From NCBI GenBank assembly GCA_028095005.1, contig CM051463.1, positions 63,216,251-63,280,250 on the forward strand: DNA of 64,000 nucleotides. Direction: 5' to 3'. The notes below the pieces were generated by a model, which worked only from the letters and a program-made list of their open reading frames with translations, ran no database searches and was not told the origin of the DNA. The position numbers and the translations under genes are program-made. How positions within the stretch are numbered: position 1 is the stretch's first letter; every line of letters begins with the position of its first letter. Positions 28,301-37,771 of this stretch are shown here, one piece after another. This stretch comes from Rhynchospora pubera (Eukaryota; Streptophyta; Magnoliopsida; Poales; Cyperaceae).

Positions 28301-30692
28301 TCTCTATACCACCGCCTTAGACGGATCTCTGGGGGCATTACTTGCCCAAGAAAATGAAGAAGGAAAGGAAAACGCTCTGTATTACCTCAGCAGAATGCTC
28401 GTGGGGGCAGAACATGCATACACGCCAATCGAAAAGCATTGCCTAGCCTTGATCTTCGCAGTAAAAAAGCTCAGGCATTACATGTTGGCCCATAAAGTCA
28501 CATTAATCTCCAAAACTGACCCATTGAAGTACCTCATGACCCGACCTATGCTTACTGGAAGGCTGGCAAGGTGGGCTGTGGCTCTAATGGAATTCGATAT
28601 AACATATGCGCCCCAAAAGGCTATCAAAGGGCAAGCGCTAGCTGACTTCCTAGCTGCCCATCCCATACCTGATGATTCCCCACTAGCGTGTGACCTCCCT
28701 GATGAGGAGGCTATGCAGGTAGAGGAAAATGAAACTTGCTGGAAGCTATACTTCGATGGATCTTCCTCCATTCGACCAGCAGTCAAACCAAACTTACCAA
28801 AACGACAAGCAGGTGTAGGATTGGTGTTTGTCACCCCAGAGAAAGGCATTCTCCGACATGCTCTAAGCCTAACCGAACCATGCACAAACAACGAAGCTGA
28901 ATATGAGGCCCTGATAGCTGGACTGGAGATTGCTCTCCAAATGGGTATTGAGCAATTAGAAGTCTATGGAGATTCTCAGCTCATCCTGAGTCAGATCGAA
29001 GGCCTCTTCAAAATAAGAAAACCAGAATTGGTCAAGTACCATGAAAAGGCCCTTGAATTGATGGCCAAATTCACATATATCACCTTCCAGAAAGTCCCAA
29101 GGTCTCTGAATGGCAAAGCGGATGCGTTGGCTAGATTGGCTAATGAACTCAGTGACCCGAGCCAGGAAGAAATCCAAATTCTTGTCCATCGCAGGAGATC
29201 CTTGTCCCCTTGTCTCCCGCAGGAAAGGAACGAGGAGGAAGAAACCCTGTTTACTGACATCCAAACACTTGAAAGAGAACGTGAAAAAGAATGGAGGGAA
29301 ATCACACAAGTCATGACAACCGAGGGTTCGAACCAAGAGGACTGGAGACAACCCTTTCTCGACTACTTCCAACAAGGAAAATTACCTCTGAACAAGGCCA
29401 TTAGGGAGCAAATCAGAAAAAGGGCCCTAAGGTTCGTGTATGTGAACAACACACTCTATTGGAGATCCTACGAGGGATCATGGCTTAGATGCATATCGAA
29501 AACCGAAGCCAACCAAGTTATGCAAGAAATTCACTCGGGAGTATGCGGAGCCCATCAATCGGGCTCTCGGATGCGAGTACAAATCAAACTAATGGGCTAC
29601 TACTGGCCCACCATGATCAATGACTGCGAAAACTTCTCCAGACAATGCCACATGTGCCAAATTCATGGAGATTTCATACACCAACACCCAAATGCGCTAC
29701 ATCCAACCGTGGTGTCATGGCCCTTCGAAATCTGGGGAACAGATATCATAGGTCCCATTGACCCACCAGCCTCAAATGGACACCGCTTCATATTGGCCGC
29801 TACGGATTACTTCTCCAAATGGGCCGAAGCCAGGACGTACCGTGAAATCAAGGCCTCTGATGTGGTCAGGTTCTTTACCACTCAGGTGCTTTATAGATAT
29901 GGAAATCCAAGGAAAATAATCTCCGACAACGGGACGGCCTTCAAGAATGCCAAAATTGATGCCTTCGCCGATAAACACAAAATTGAATGGAGATATTCCT
30001 CTGTCTACAACCCAAGAGCCAATGGACTAGCGGAAGCCTTCAACAAAACATTGATCAAGATCCTTCGTAAAACCATCGGAGACAATCAGAGAAATTGGCA
30101 TGAGAAACTGCATGAGGCGTTGTGGGCATACCGCATCACTCATAAAACAGCAACCCAAGCCACACCCTATTCTTTAGTGTATGGGGCAGAAGCAGTCCTA
30201 CCAATCGAAGTGGAACTCCCGTCACTGAGAGTAGCTATGGCAGCACAAATCCCTCTGACTAAACAAACGCAACTGAGGTTGCAAGAGTTGGACGGAATGG
30301 ATGAAAAGAGACTGGCAGCTCAACAAAACTTGGAGTTATATCAAGCCAGAATGACGCGAGCTTATGAAAAGCTATCAAGACCCAGAACGTTCAAGAAAGG
30401 AGAACTAGTGTTGGTTTTGAGGCGACCTATCCTCGGCCGACACCATGGTCCCAAATTTGCACCAAATTGGGAAGGCCCCTATGTCATAGAACAAGCATAT
30501 GAAGGTGGAGCTTACCTACTCGCAGACTCAAATGGAAAACATCCTGTCTCCTCCATAAATGGGAGATACCTAAAGAAATATTATGGACAAAACTACCCCG
30601 ACGTTCCCGCAGCCCACCAAAGCCAAAGGAAGAGCGGCCAACAAACCGACTGGGCAGACAATTGCGAGGCGGTCAACCACCTCTTCACTTAG
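19314..30692 (+). CDS. gag C-terminus and pol polyprotein, complete element
   Basis: Same frame as the preceding gag part; first internal ATG at 19356; about 3790 residues. Order: rest of capsid (to about 19640); zinc knuckle CX2HX4HX4C at 19968-20009; a spacer of about 5.2 kb, acidic and Q/N/S-rich, with repeated LRxxDP modules; a coiled coil at about 24390-24570; a second CX2HX4HX4C knuckle at 25191-25232; protease (LIDPGSS near 25994); RT with YVDD at 27864-27875; RNase H where the first catalytic Asp is replaced (LYTTALDG); archaeal-type RNase H with all four acidic residues (YFDGS, NNEAEYEA, YGDSQL, GKADAL); integrase HHCC at about 29520-29670 and D,D,E at about 29730, 29925 and 30035; GPY-like end. 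Tat polyproteins are usually far shorter; the excess is the gag-protease spacer. Stop TAG at 30690-30692. Confidence 0.92.
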   Translation, partial: YASLEADSIKSWKEMANAFCARFRTTPHRVSVTNLVNARQKQGESVSDYVSRWETMYTGCQSNISESEAVRMLLNSIHAPMKVWMVGHNVTTFEHLVTMVARYEEVEPEMNQLYHSAKEKDKEKGKKLEIKTTKAVKAVTNQAEGTGNTQWGKNGETKDGNPQSRAQRPTLRELKSKPYSFKKEKTLKLFKQAMEVLEVRLPQCERPEEEDKVNHPNYCVFHRVLGHNIENCYVFKDWLEQKIQEGAISLHDDARQDPAPHAVSNGTPSASSRRVSVITDGKPPTTWSVYLNKNTRKKLRALQAEPQLKWKSPIIPVVPKRLKPTKTQPKPMTRDARTGNVRYRQAFWKKTSPETIEDPYVQEKPTQTTLADFISPKVAAQISGQVWQELKGGGKEKKEEEFWTAACHHVSGNEEKHEESSNQQEPVQADARPSETSTTNEQNPTESSSSSVPTQHAWSTVTVQPMTQSGKKKKEILEIKKLDKALIRKGKKPDRMTLPFKINSQDRKVFVDIHDECLDSEGIPSIKNLGFNLVIPKKKGESGIPPETIAILAEHVSELMKQTIAVTSFVRNQVNKEASTSTDTQNAQDVPGFTDEEYEWSDPDPPSQDESYDFGSNFDSDEERGGGDSGGISCNAISTSTTNADPEDNSGEKEGKLTKEEETEMIAQIEEATQAVLSSAVINQNSQEDDDAFYKELGECQPASYRRIKIYMKAREQWRDLSYWCGQTNLHPILEAEIALNPAWWIQELMHGDEVDQLLASWLANRFWTKEIPLNISKQKTHEPAEHCRYLSDAGESEEEAEEEGDDSLPHISFNAVAEYVDFLMQLKIQEPDLFQQELRVDEEIENMSDSDTYEQQIENTAIKKAAVDIVVQNGWDKKDPDPNHPTDFEIMRAHLESTEDSHLWENIEVTETDLAEYESSMDNQARFSQNDQTFLAEENQADEFSQYLRNLRVSDPVGYHGVLNPENPQQYQGYERQAITRTVREIANETGCEEGEISPEATPPRTTRRRRSSRIRRSRRTSGPGAEVTFPTQIEIVETSNQVDTTQGESSQQTPEEEEYNEHDSLVEWYVSELRELRITDPRAFRRATHPKDPDFTEEFEREAIATVLKEVNKGKTPQCSDSEDSGGSPRFFFCGKTSDGNAQNSESDSDEEETEREPEVESDHEEPQPSTLQGSSILMASGSGPPADITSAFEGLNISQATRILSYMEHLRWEDPAFLNFIVQHAEILQQPGASYERLRRTHPRETARFRAQIERLYKISNDIDNNSSDDDGSDTGNCRYISGSGSDDSESENYDHRSARIAAWTDDDEPSLKPCNKRRQQGRNARMTVRPQPEWDENARRELEQAIAETEAMTTSELMRNLRVNSDDDTYCPTEDDEKEVKSPKALRVYQRRKKPANEKKIITYQRRNKGTNKGKNKLLKGESSRDDATCHRVGHHDSDKGESSEVPQPQAETSEENQTNPGEMAYDYEIVLDPAEQMDPADLQGRQPRMVNLDIHIPNIPGQPDLTLEELGEIVRQMVNQIWEATSTEQGCEENEPAESETEENASTEQGAAATSTEDQAENTAPSNQNQEENQNQNSELCQGTSENCRTITVSESDTDSEEEESPTTQGDSSQSEPKLTQKKIAKPKESPLKSRAADSSREIAQEVATDGPAHRTRSKQAQPSIALDRGQAQQPSKEDSAAFTSREKRQLLIDLDFCTNALRRMTRQNIEIQTLVETLIARLKTERKERISIEAELKALKDRAQKKGAGQKKAMKSGHATSGNSGSLPQRRREAGIVIQEGQRPKPKTNHPPGKGKGKANAENHHHKPKHLWSYDNPFGGPEIGRQERGESSRTRVCPPIRYESGQLRHRNAETNSTQQIKNRQNHAGQYHMKMKLVKLNNASPCNKLPHKIKITGKLKPKHGGSNGHFRHRNRTNPWEMSEAENGALRAQTTNRHPKPHRARKGSGAERKAYCRYHQVWGHSREECLTWSWNDNDPSDEETEDEVCRVITRGTSSQTPDEETASECEHDTEGELQYSSSEEEPVVLAINSAAVRPLGSDTDQSETEEREIKPPPKPNKVSNLVRRVSTRIRPNIKNHCNVSLRSGTRIPERQPPRETTNNEIRNRNNTTAESETRSDSRPKMSVGDYNVVAHLRKIPSLLSVFDALMVSQELRDALIYALQNPASFQAYFAQETREEVAQIDQEPYITFTDEDLMAGTADHNRPLYTTGTIYGRKINKVLIDPGSSISIMPLKTLVQLSLSIKETKKDKIRIHGFNHQYQKALGSTVIDITFGNLVTPVKFFIIEADTTYKALLGRPWLHANGLVPSTLHQCIKYVKDGKQYVIKGDDQPFEAHEAELDDAKYYRPKSGKGAATKQGKPSPETVKEAVKNAVLKAAIKSQMLLGSDSETGSSEGTVEDINLPTRMQPNYSSEGEEQNTLSVEILPLEHCKDLTPRESEEVIPFKTFTVPPKIEELETGHVVHPSIQFVKMGEIEPQNEGSNSENWEQWLVEETRKTGIPPQLQDTTSTRLIELFRKAQCLEPIPEKRARMFRDMWNGYSNEVIKLNGKVANTRGLGFEAQAKGSGSNTPQRPRQHSCCRITITEIKEGETTADEKEPPETEQFILVAKNAPKELEEGGQNTIDKLKEINLGTKENPKPTFISTSLPQEMQDELTKLLREYQDCFAWSYSEMPGLDPAIAVHKLKIDKELKPVKQGPRRMRVELEEKVTAEVKKLISAGFIREEETPDWVANIVPVKKKNGQIRVCVDFRDLNKACPKDDFPLPVTEIIIDHTSSHGIYSFVDGYSGYNQIKMDESDQKHTAFRTPIGIYCYKVMPFGLKNAGATYQRAMTKIFDDLIHKVVECYVDDLVVKSHTHEQHLENLRLMFERLRQHTLKLNPLKCAFMVSSGKFLGFVVRHRGIEIDPDKIKAIQELSPPRTLKQLRSLQGRLAYIRRFIANLSGKIKPFTRLTKKDVPFKWDEECQKSFDDIKQYLQKPPVLAAPIQGKPLILYTTALDGSLGALLAQENEEGKENALYYLSRMLVGAEHAYTPIEKHCLALIFAVKKLRHYMLAHKVTLISKTDPLKYLMTRPMLTGRLARWAVALMEFDITYAPQKAIKGQALADFLAAHPIPDDSPLACDLPDEEAMQVEENETCWKLYFDGSSSIRPAVKPNLPKRQAGVGLVFVTPEKGILRHALSLTEPCTNNEAEYEALIAGLEIALQMGIEQLEVYGDSQLILSQIEGLFKIRKPELVKYHEKALELMAKFTYITFQKVPRSLNGKADALARLANELSDPSQEEIQILVHRRRSLSPCLPQERNEEEETLFTDIQTLEREREKEWREITQVMTTEGSNQEDWRQPFLDYFQQGKLPLNKAIREQIRKRALRFVYVNNTLYWRSYEGSWLRCISKTEANQVMQEIHSGVCGAHQSGSRMRVQIKLMGYYWPTMINDCENFSRQCHMCQIHGDFIHQHPNALHPTVVSWPFEIWGTDIIGPIDPPASNGHRFILAATDYFSKWAEARTYREIKASDVVRFFTTQVLYRYGNPRKIISDNGTAFKNAKIDAFADKHKIEWRYSSVYNPRANGLAEAFNKTLIKILRKTIGDNQRNWHEKLHEALWAYRITHKTATQATPYSLVYGAEAVLPIEVELPSLRVAMAAQIPLTKQTQLRLQELDGMDEKRLAAQQNLELYQARMTRAYEKLSRPRTFKKGELVLVLRRPILGRHHGPKFAPNWEGPYVIEQAYEGGAYLLADSNGKHPVSSINGRYLKKYYGQNYPDVPAAHQSQRKSGQQTDWADNCEAVNHLFT

Positions 30693-32311
30693 GTAAAAAA
30701 ATCTCTCACGTCCCACCGGGTCAAGGCTCGACAGGGTACTCCGTTCCTTTGAACACTATGGGATATCCCTGAGTCAAAACCCTAAAATAATAAATTAACC
30801 TTTAAATAAAACAAACCCTTCAAAATTCCCTAAAATGACCTTAAGTCGAAATCCTAAATAAAATCCAAGTCCGACAAAAAATGCATCTCATTCCAAAGCA
30901 TAAGAGCATGTGACCAAAAGAAACTAGACCAAGCTAAAGATATAGCCCAAATAAAAGATTAAAACCAAATCTCCCTAAATATTCTCAAATCTCTAAATAA
31001 AAAAGGCAAATTCCAAAGTCCAAAATCTAAAACTTCTAAAAATGTACACAAAATGCTCTGTCCCACCGGGCCAAAGATAAAAGGAGTGTTCTGTCCTTAT
31101 GGGCATTCATAGAACATTTCCTTTACAAATGGCCTACACCCCAAAATACGACCCTAAAAAGTCTTGTGCTTTGTCCTTAAAACAAAGTACTAGGTGCCTG
31201 TTCATCTCACCGAACTAAAGGATGAACAAAAGTTCTGTGTCTTGAACTCTAAATTAAGACACAAACGGTGAAACTTACCAAACGGTGAAACTTACCATGG
31301 GATCAGTCAAAACCACGTCCTCAACAATTATAGATTGAGAAGACAACATGTCTCCTCGAAATGTGCTTCCTGCCGAAACCTACCTCAAAAAAAAATTAAG
31401 ACCAAGCCGAACTTAAAGCCCCTCTGAAAACGGAGAACACCACGGCTGATGTCCGCCAACCATGTCAAGGAATAGGCCTCATAAATCCTAATACCCAGAG
31501 GGGCCCATGGTCGTGTTGGGCCTTAAACCACCGACTACGGTATGTTCCTAGCTGCCGTACCCAAAGAGCCAGGAAAAGAAAAAAAAAACATCTCACAACA
31601 TACAAGAAGTGATGTGGAATAAGCAAGTCCCTACGGTATGTTCCTAGCTACCGTATCCAAAGAGCCAGGAGAGAAAAAAAAAAACTCCATCTCACAACAT
31701 GCAAGAAGTGATGTGGAACAAGCAAGTCCCTACGGTATGTTCCTAGCTGCCGTACCCAAAGAGCCAGGAGAAAACCCCATCTCACTACATCAAAAGAGTG
31801 ATATGGAACAGACAAGTCCCGACGGTACGTCTCTTATCACCGTACCAAAACAACCAACAGAAAACGATGCACAAAATCCCACTGCGTGCTATACCCAGAA
31901 TGTCTATTCTACATGCCGGAGCGGTAATATGGAGCAAACAAGTCCCACCGGAACGGTCCTAGTTACCGAGGCAGCAATGTAGAATAGACAAATCCCACCG
32001 GTATGTTCCTTGCTGCCGTAACCAAAGAGCAGGGAGAATAACAAAAAATATCTGTCCCACTAGCGATATCTAAAGCCGCTACCTATGACAATTTAAACCA
32101 AATCACTAATAAACCTCAACAGGTGTCCGTAAACCAAGATCAACAGACCAAAAGTTATTAGGACTCCAAATTGCCCCAATCAAATCATAAAGTCAAAATA
32201 CCAAACATAAACCATCCAAAATTACCACAGTTTGAACAACAACAAAAAAAAGAAGCACGAAATGAAGCAATGAAAACAACAAAACCAAATGGTCAAACAT
32301 CCAAGACTTCC
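30693..32311. other. 3' non-coding region after pol, right copy
   Basis: Matches 3650-5284. It holds two instead of three 17-bp repeats (31263-31296) and the six-unit array at about 31526-32037, where one A-run is a base longer and opens a longer, non-genic frame. Confidence 0.8.
31526..32037 (+). repeat. Tandem array of about 96-bp units with inverted repeats, right copy
   Basis: Same six units as 4500-5010, including the perfect TACGGTA/TACCGTA stem in unit two. Confidence 0.8.
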
Positions 32312-33622
32312 TCATATAGGAGGCACTGGAGGCGCCTGAGCTGCGGCCATCGTCCCTGCAAAGGTCTCTAAGGTGTTATGAATTAACTGAAGCATCGTCT
32401 CGACATTCTCCAGTCGCTGATCTAGCTCCTTAAAACGCTGGTCTATGTGTTCCTGGAGTGGAAAAGATTCTTCAGTGGCTGAGCCGTCTGGAGAAGGGGG
32501 AGAAGCCTCTCTCACCGGACTATACTGATTCACAGCAGCAAACCTATGAAGGATATGACTGTTCACCGGGTAGTTGGGGTCAGGGACCAGAGTGCCATGA
32601 GCCATCTCCACCCACCCAAAGGAAGTCAGATCCAAGAGTAGGTTGCGCGGGTACAGAATAATCCGCTCAGTGATTGGATTCCCCCACAGTGTCTCAGGCA
32701 ATGGAATCTGAGCCCGCTCTATCAAGGCCTCAATTAAGTTCCCATAAGGCAAATGGCCCTTGGGAAACCTCGTGACATGATGCATGTTTTGGAGGATGAG
32801 GCTAGGAAGATTAGCTTTCCCACGTTTGAGAAGCAATAAGCGAAGGTAGAACAAAGTCCCTGGGCGAGTCAAATCTGACAACTCACCCTGAGGGAAAAGG
32901 ATGTAGTTGATAATCAAGAAAAATAACCTGAAAGGAACATATAAACTCCATGGTCATGAACCTATCCTTCAGAAACAAACAAAAGAAACAAACGAAACAA
33001 CAAAAACAAAAACACACAAATAACAAAATTACCGGTGAAGCGCAGGCAAATGCGCAGCAGAGACCAGTTCAGAACTTGCTTCAGATCTGGGTATCTTGAA
33101 CCACTCACAATGGCCCCGGTATGTCCCTTGCTCACGAGGCCAACTTCCAAAGGCATAAACTGACAAGCCATTTAAAGTATCTGCGGCACCAATCAAGTCA
33201 GCCAAATCCTCCACCCCTATGTGAAAGAGCCTGCCAAAAAGATAAGAAGAGGCAGAAGGAGTATCATGGTGGTCAAATGTGACGCGGAGGTTAGCATAAA
33301 ATAGCTTGGTGATGTCCGGATGGTAAGGAGTGTCAAGTCTCGACAAGCCGTGAAGGCTCCAGGCACTAAGCCACCCTGTTATTAAATTCATATAAGGGGT
33401 GGTGAAACGCCCTTGAGAATGAAAGAAAAAGCAGGCGGAAGCTTCACGCCCCCCTTCACCAATGTTACTTTGATAACACTCAAAAGCCTCGTCGTCTCGA
33501 AACAGATAACGGTTGCCTGGGTCATATGACCAGTTAGGCTTGGAAGGTGGCGCGCCTTGAACAGAGGAACTACCCTCATCTCTGGGACGCTTGGGATTCC
33601 TTGGATCTATGACGCCGGCCAT
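32312..33622 (-). CDS. Antisense two-exon gene, putative plant transposon protein family, right copy
   Basis: Exons 33622-33033 and 32927-32312, the same structure as the left copy and also fully open. The only difference noticed is one C/T substitution near 32639. Retention of both frame and splice sites in two copies fits a gene under selection or a very recent duplication; the near-identity of the copies means the second explanation is sufficient. Confidence 0.7.
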
Positions 33623-33692
33623 GGAAAATGAGGTCCAAGAAAGAAAGTTCAGAAGAAGAAGGAAATGATACGAGATACGTACGCATGATGCC

Positions 33693-33701
33693 TTATATAT
33701 A
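33693..33701 (-). promoter_or_regulatory. TATA box of the right antisense two-exon gene
   Basis: Identical to 6666-6674, about 70 bp upstream of the ATG at 33622. Confidence 0.55.
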
Positions 33702-34027
33702 AAGGAAATTAGGGCACCAGAAAGCATACGTCTTTTCGAATTTACCCATAAATACAAAAGAGCAAGAGGCGTGGCGGTTTGCAAGGAACATGATCGCTTC
33801 GCGATTCAAGGATTCTTAATGAAAAAATGATGAGCCCAATGACACCAAAATATAATATCCATGCCCATAAATCAACTACAATCAAGAGCCCAACAAAGGT
33901 CCAAAACATCACATAATCAGAAAGTCCAGCCGCTACAAAGTCAGGAGTGACCAACTAAACCAAGTCTAAAACTAAAACCATAACAAAAGAAAAGATACAA
34001 AGCGCCAACGCGCTACATAACTCCTAC

Positions 34028-37000
34028 TCAAAGGAAACCCATCATCAACTCAACCTCTCGAGAAGCGTCCGCCACGAGAGAGGCAAAACAAGGAAGGGCT
34101 AGCACCACACCTGCGAGAGCTCTCTCGGGATCATCATCAGAATCAACATCCCTCCGATGAGATAACGCCCCAACTACCGGCTCAACTAACACAGTATCTG
34201 GCGACAATGGCAAACCCGCCCCGCTAGCAGATGATGACACGGCTAGAGGAATAGAGTCAAAGAGAAGAGCCTCCCACTCGGAGTAGTCCAGTGGCGCCTC
34301 ATCAGAAAACTCCGGAACCATGTCCGACTCAGGGAAAAGGAAATCGTGGAGAGTCTGGAGGGCAGGACTGCCTGAGGAGCTCTCTCCTGAGTGAAAAAGG
34401 AAAAGGTTATGATGAAAAGATGAGATGTACGTCATGGCGACAGGAAAAATATGGGTAAATACCTGAACATAAGACGGAAGCATGGTCCAGAATGTCCAGC
34501 TCCATGCCCACGACATGGCTCGTCAACTCGTCAACACTCATGAAACTCTGAAGGGACAACTGGTATAAATGGCACAGGTCCCGTAAACCCAAAGCCCAAA
34601 ACTCAATGCTAAAGGCCATCAGGATATAAGGAAGTCGACCTAAATGAAGCGTGATAAGGAAAATATAAAATGAAACGGAAGGGAAACTAGGAAAAGATCT
34701 CAATGAAATGAGGTATACCTAAACCCCGAAGCGCGGGAAAGATAGCCGGTGTCGGAGCAGTCTCACAGGAAAAGACAGTAACGGCAACAATCGCCATAGA
34801 GTCATCCGTGACAAAGAAGTCGCTCGCCTGGATAAATGGAGCCGTAGAGATCAGCCTGGGGCGCAAAATCTCTTCAAACGGCACGGCGACGGTCTCCACC
34901 TCGACCTCTTCCATCTCAATGTCCTCTGTAGCAACCGCGGACTCAGCCAGAACGGCGCTACCCCATATGCCAGAACATGCAGTCCCTGAGAAAAATGCCA
35001 TGACACGTTCATAGCAAATCAAAATTAAATGGAACGAAGTCAGAAGAAAAAAAGACAGAAATAACATACATGAATGTGGTGTAAGGAGAGGAGGCTCCAT
35101 GGAAAAGCCGCCATCTGAAGGACTCTCCCTCAGCCGCCGTCGAAGCTCATACCGAGTCGCTTCTTCCGCCACCAAAGAATCCTCACGTTGCCTTTTCAGC
35201 CGCCTAGCTGCTTCCTCAGCCAACTCATCAGGGTATTCAGGAGAAGGACACCTTGAAGGGGCTAACTCCTCGTTTTCCACCGAAGGAGGGAGACTATGAA
35301 CACCTGTGAAACCAAAATCATAACAATCCTACATTGGTGATAAAATTAAACAAAAAGGATGAGAAATGCAATACCTGAGTAGATAGCCCAGCGTCTATAA
35401 GGCTCTGACATAAGAGCTTGGGAAGACTCTCCCTCAAGAGGAGAAATACCCTCTACTTTGAAGTGAAAATGACCAAAATCATAGCCACCGAGACCTGCCT
35501 CGAAGAACGAATCATCATAAGAAAGAAAGAAAGTAACCAGGGAAGTAATTCAAGTAAAAAGGGAAGATAACAAACCAGGGAAATGGCCGCCTGGAAGCGG
35601 AGGAGGGTCTACGTACTCCAAGGGCTTCACACCAATCGGCACAAAACCATCAACTCCAAAAGAATTCTTCAGTGGTCTGAAACCGCCTTGTCTAACCTCC
35701 GGATTTTGTGGAACAATCCGAGAACGAGGGTAAACTTTCTCCTTTAGGATGGCCACACTAACATCATGAGGAATCTTAGACCAACCTCTGAACCACCTGT
35801 CATAATCTCCAGTCAATGTCCCCAGGCGAGAAGCCGGAGGAACAATGCAACTAGTATCGGTGCCCAAACGCACTGAAAACGCACTAAAAGCTGCACATGA
35901 CGGCAAAGTGACTCGAGGAGAGTCAGGAAAGCTGAAAACTGCTGGAATAGCCTGGTCATACCCAAACTGCCAAGCACAACGGTGAGGGCTGTAAACCTCA
36001 TGGATCACCCTATTCCCCATGCGAATGGATAAACACCCCGCTCTGATACTGACGGCATAGTCTCGATCCCGCCTGTGTCGAGGGGAACACAACTTAGGAC
36101 AGGCCCCCTTTTGACGAGGCGCCACATCCTTGACAATGTATGGCTTCCCAGTGTCTTTAGGCCATCCCTTATTGAAAGCCTCAGGGCGATAATCCACAAT
36201 GTACTGACTGCTCTGAGTAAAGCACAAATGGGCGGTAATCTGATCCGGATCACGGACGGTGCAACCAGCAATATGAATCAAACCTGGCAATGACTGCCTC
36301 ATGCCAGCAGAAGTCAACGGAGTATAACACTTCTCCCAGTAAAGATAAAACCAACCAGAAAGGATGTGTAAAGGCATAACCACTGTGGCCCTGGAAGGAT
36401 CCCTCGAAGAAGTAAGCTCTCTCATGGACCTATAAAGGTTCACTAAAGCTGGAATAGCCAATGAGACCCGCTTACCGCGAGCCAAGGCATTCGCCACCAC
36501 AAAGACCCCAGGACGGATATACCCAGCTGGCTCGTAGATAATCAAGAAATAGCACAACCACCAAGCCAAAAAAGCAGTCAGGACCGTCTCATCATCCAAC
36601 TCATGGGAACAGAAATCTGAGAATGATACCCGCTCAGAGGGAATATATGTCTTGTCGGAACCCAATTTGATCGGCTCCAAAGGATTAGCAAAACACGCAG
36701 CCCTCTTCTCAGGTATCAAGTCCGTGAAATAGCGAACCCAGTCTCTCAACGGGACATCCCTGTCCAAGCCACGCTGACCACGTGACATGGCAATCTCATA
36801 ATAAATCCGGAAAACTGCCCGAAGTGATGAAGAATGTAGAGGAAACCCTTTATGATCAGGACCATAAAGCTCAAAATCAGGCGGTACCCTCTCCTCATAA
36901 ACCAACCCCTCTACTGGCACCCCCATAAGGCCAGACATCTGCTGGAGGTCGATAGTAGCGTCGCGATCCTCTAAAGGAAAGGTGTTATGAACATAATTCC

Positions 37001-37628
37001 AATTGGAGGCCATTGCTTTCAGAAGGTTGGAACCCCATGTATACTCAAACAAGGCCAAAATCACACCTCCAAAAATTTCCACCTTATCCAATTTCTTCCC
37101 CATACTGCACAAGATATATCGGGTCCATTCAACTTGCCCGGGACTCCATTTCAAATCACCCTGAACCCTCAAATTCCCAGGAGACCAAGGGATAACATGC
37201 CCCTCCATCATCTCCATACTCAACAAGTGAAAATCAGCAGAAAAAGTAGAACGACCAGTGGGGCTCAGAAAAATACCTGCAAGGTCACCGGAGGGAATAC
37301 CGCGCCTATCTCGACCAATGGAACAATGAGAGGTGTAATACCTGTCTCGGCGCTCCTCAGTGCGTGAAGGAGGGTCAACAGCAAGGCTTGGATAGTCATA
37401 GATGGCCGGTAAGGGTAAACGATTGTGCCGAACCAAAAGCCCATGGAAATTATCTCTTCCTCTGAGAATGGCGCGCTTCCATAAGCGATGAAGGTGCACA
37501 TGGACTTTCTGAGGATCCAAATAATCACTGATATAAGACTCAATGGCCTCATCCGAAGGACCATAGAAACCCGTCCTGACAATCTCAAACCGAGGGACGG
37601 TATCATAAATCTCATCAACCGAAGCCAT
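34028..37628 (-). CDS. Antisense six-exon plant-mobile-domain (PMD) gene, intact, right copy
   Basis: Exons 37628-35576, 35494-35375, 35303-35070, 34985-34719, 34639-34463 and 34386-34028. The five introns are 71-84 bp, GT-AG, and all phase 1. The joined frame is 3210 nt, 1069 residues plus stop. The N-terminal two thirds resemble the plant mobile domain (aminotransferase-like family), with the hallmark stretch FLAWWLCYFL, then GYIRPGVFVVANALARGKRVSLA and LYRSMREL. Exon 3 is charged and likely coiled coil; exons 4-6 are acidic and Ser/Pro-rich. Host relatives MAIN and MAIL1 act in the nucleus in transposon silencing and genome stability, and PMD genes have been found captured by plant transposons. 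The ATG was chosen because it follows a T-rich TTTGCAG acceptor by 6 nt, suggesting a 5' UTR intron. Function in the element is unknown. Confidence 0.8.
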
Positions 37629-37718
37629 AATTACCTGCAAAAAAAAAAGGGGCGAAAGCCATGTCAAATATCCAGAAAATGCCCACAAATTACTAAGAAA
37701 ATGCCTAGAAATTGGGGA

Positions 37719-37762
37719 CACCAGAGTAGACTGATCGATATATCTCACAGTCCACTCTGGTG
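37719..37762. other. 15-bp hairpin abutting the PPT, right copy
   Basis: Copy of 10692-10735, with one mismatch in the stem; the right arm merges into the polypurine tract. Confidence 0.75.
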
Positions 37763-37771
37763 GGGGGCATT
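37758..37771 (+). other. Putative polypurine tract of complete element
   Basis: Same sequence as at 10731-10744, immediately left of the inferred 3' LTR start at 37772. Confidence 0.5.
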
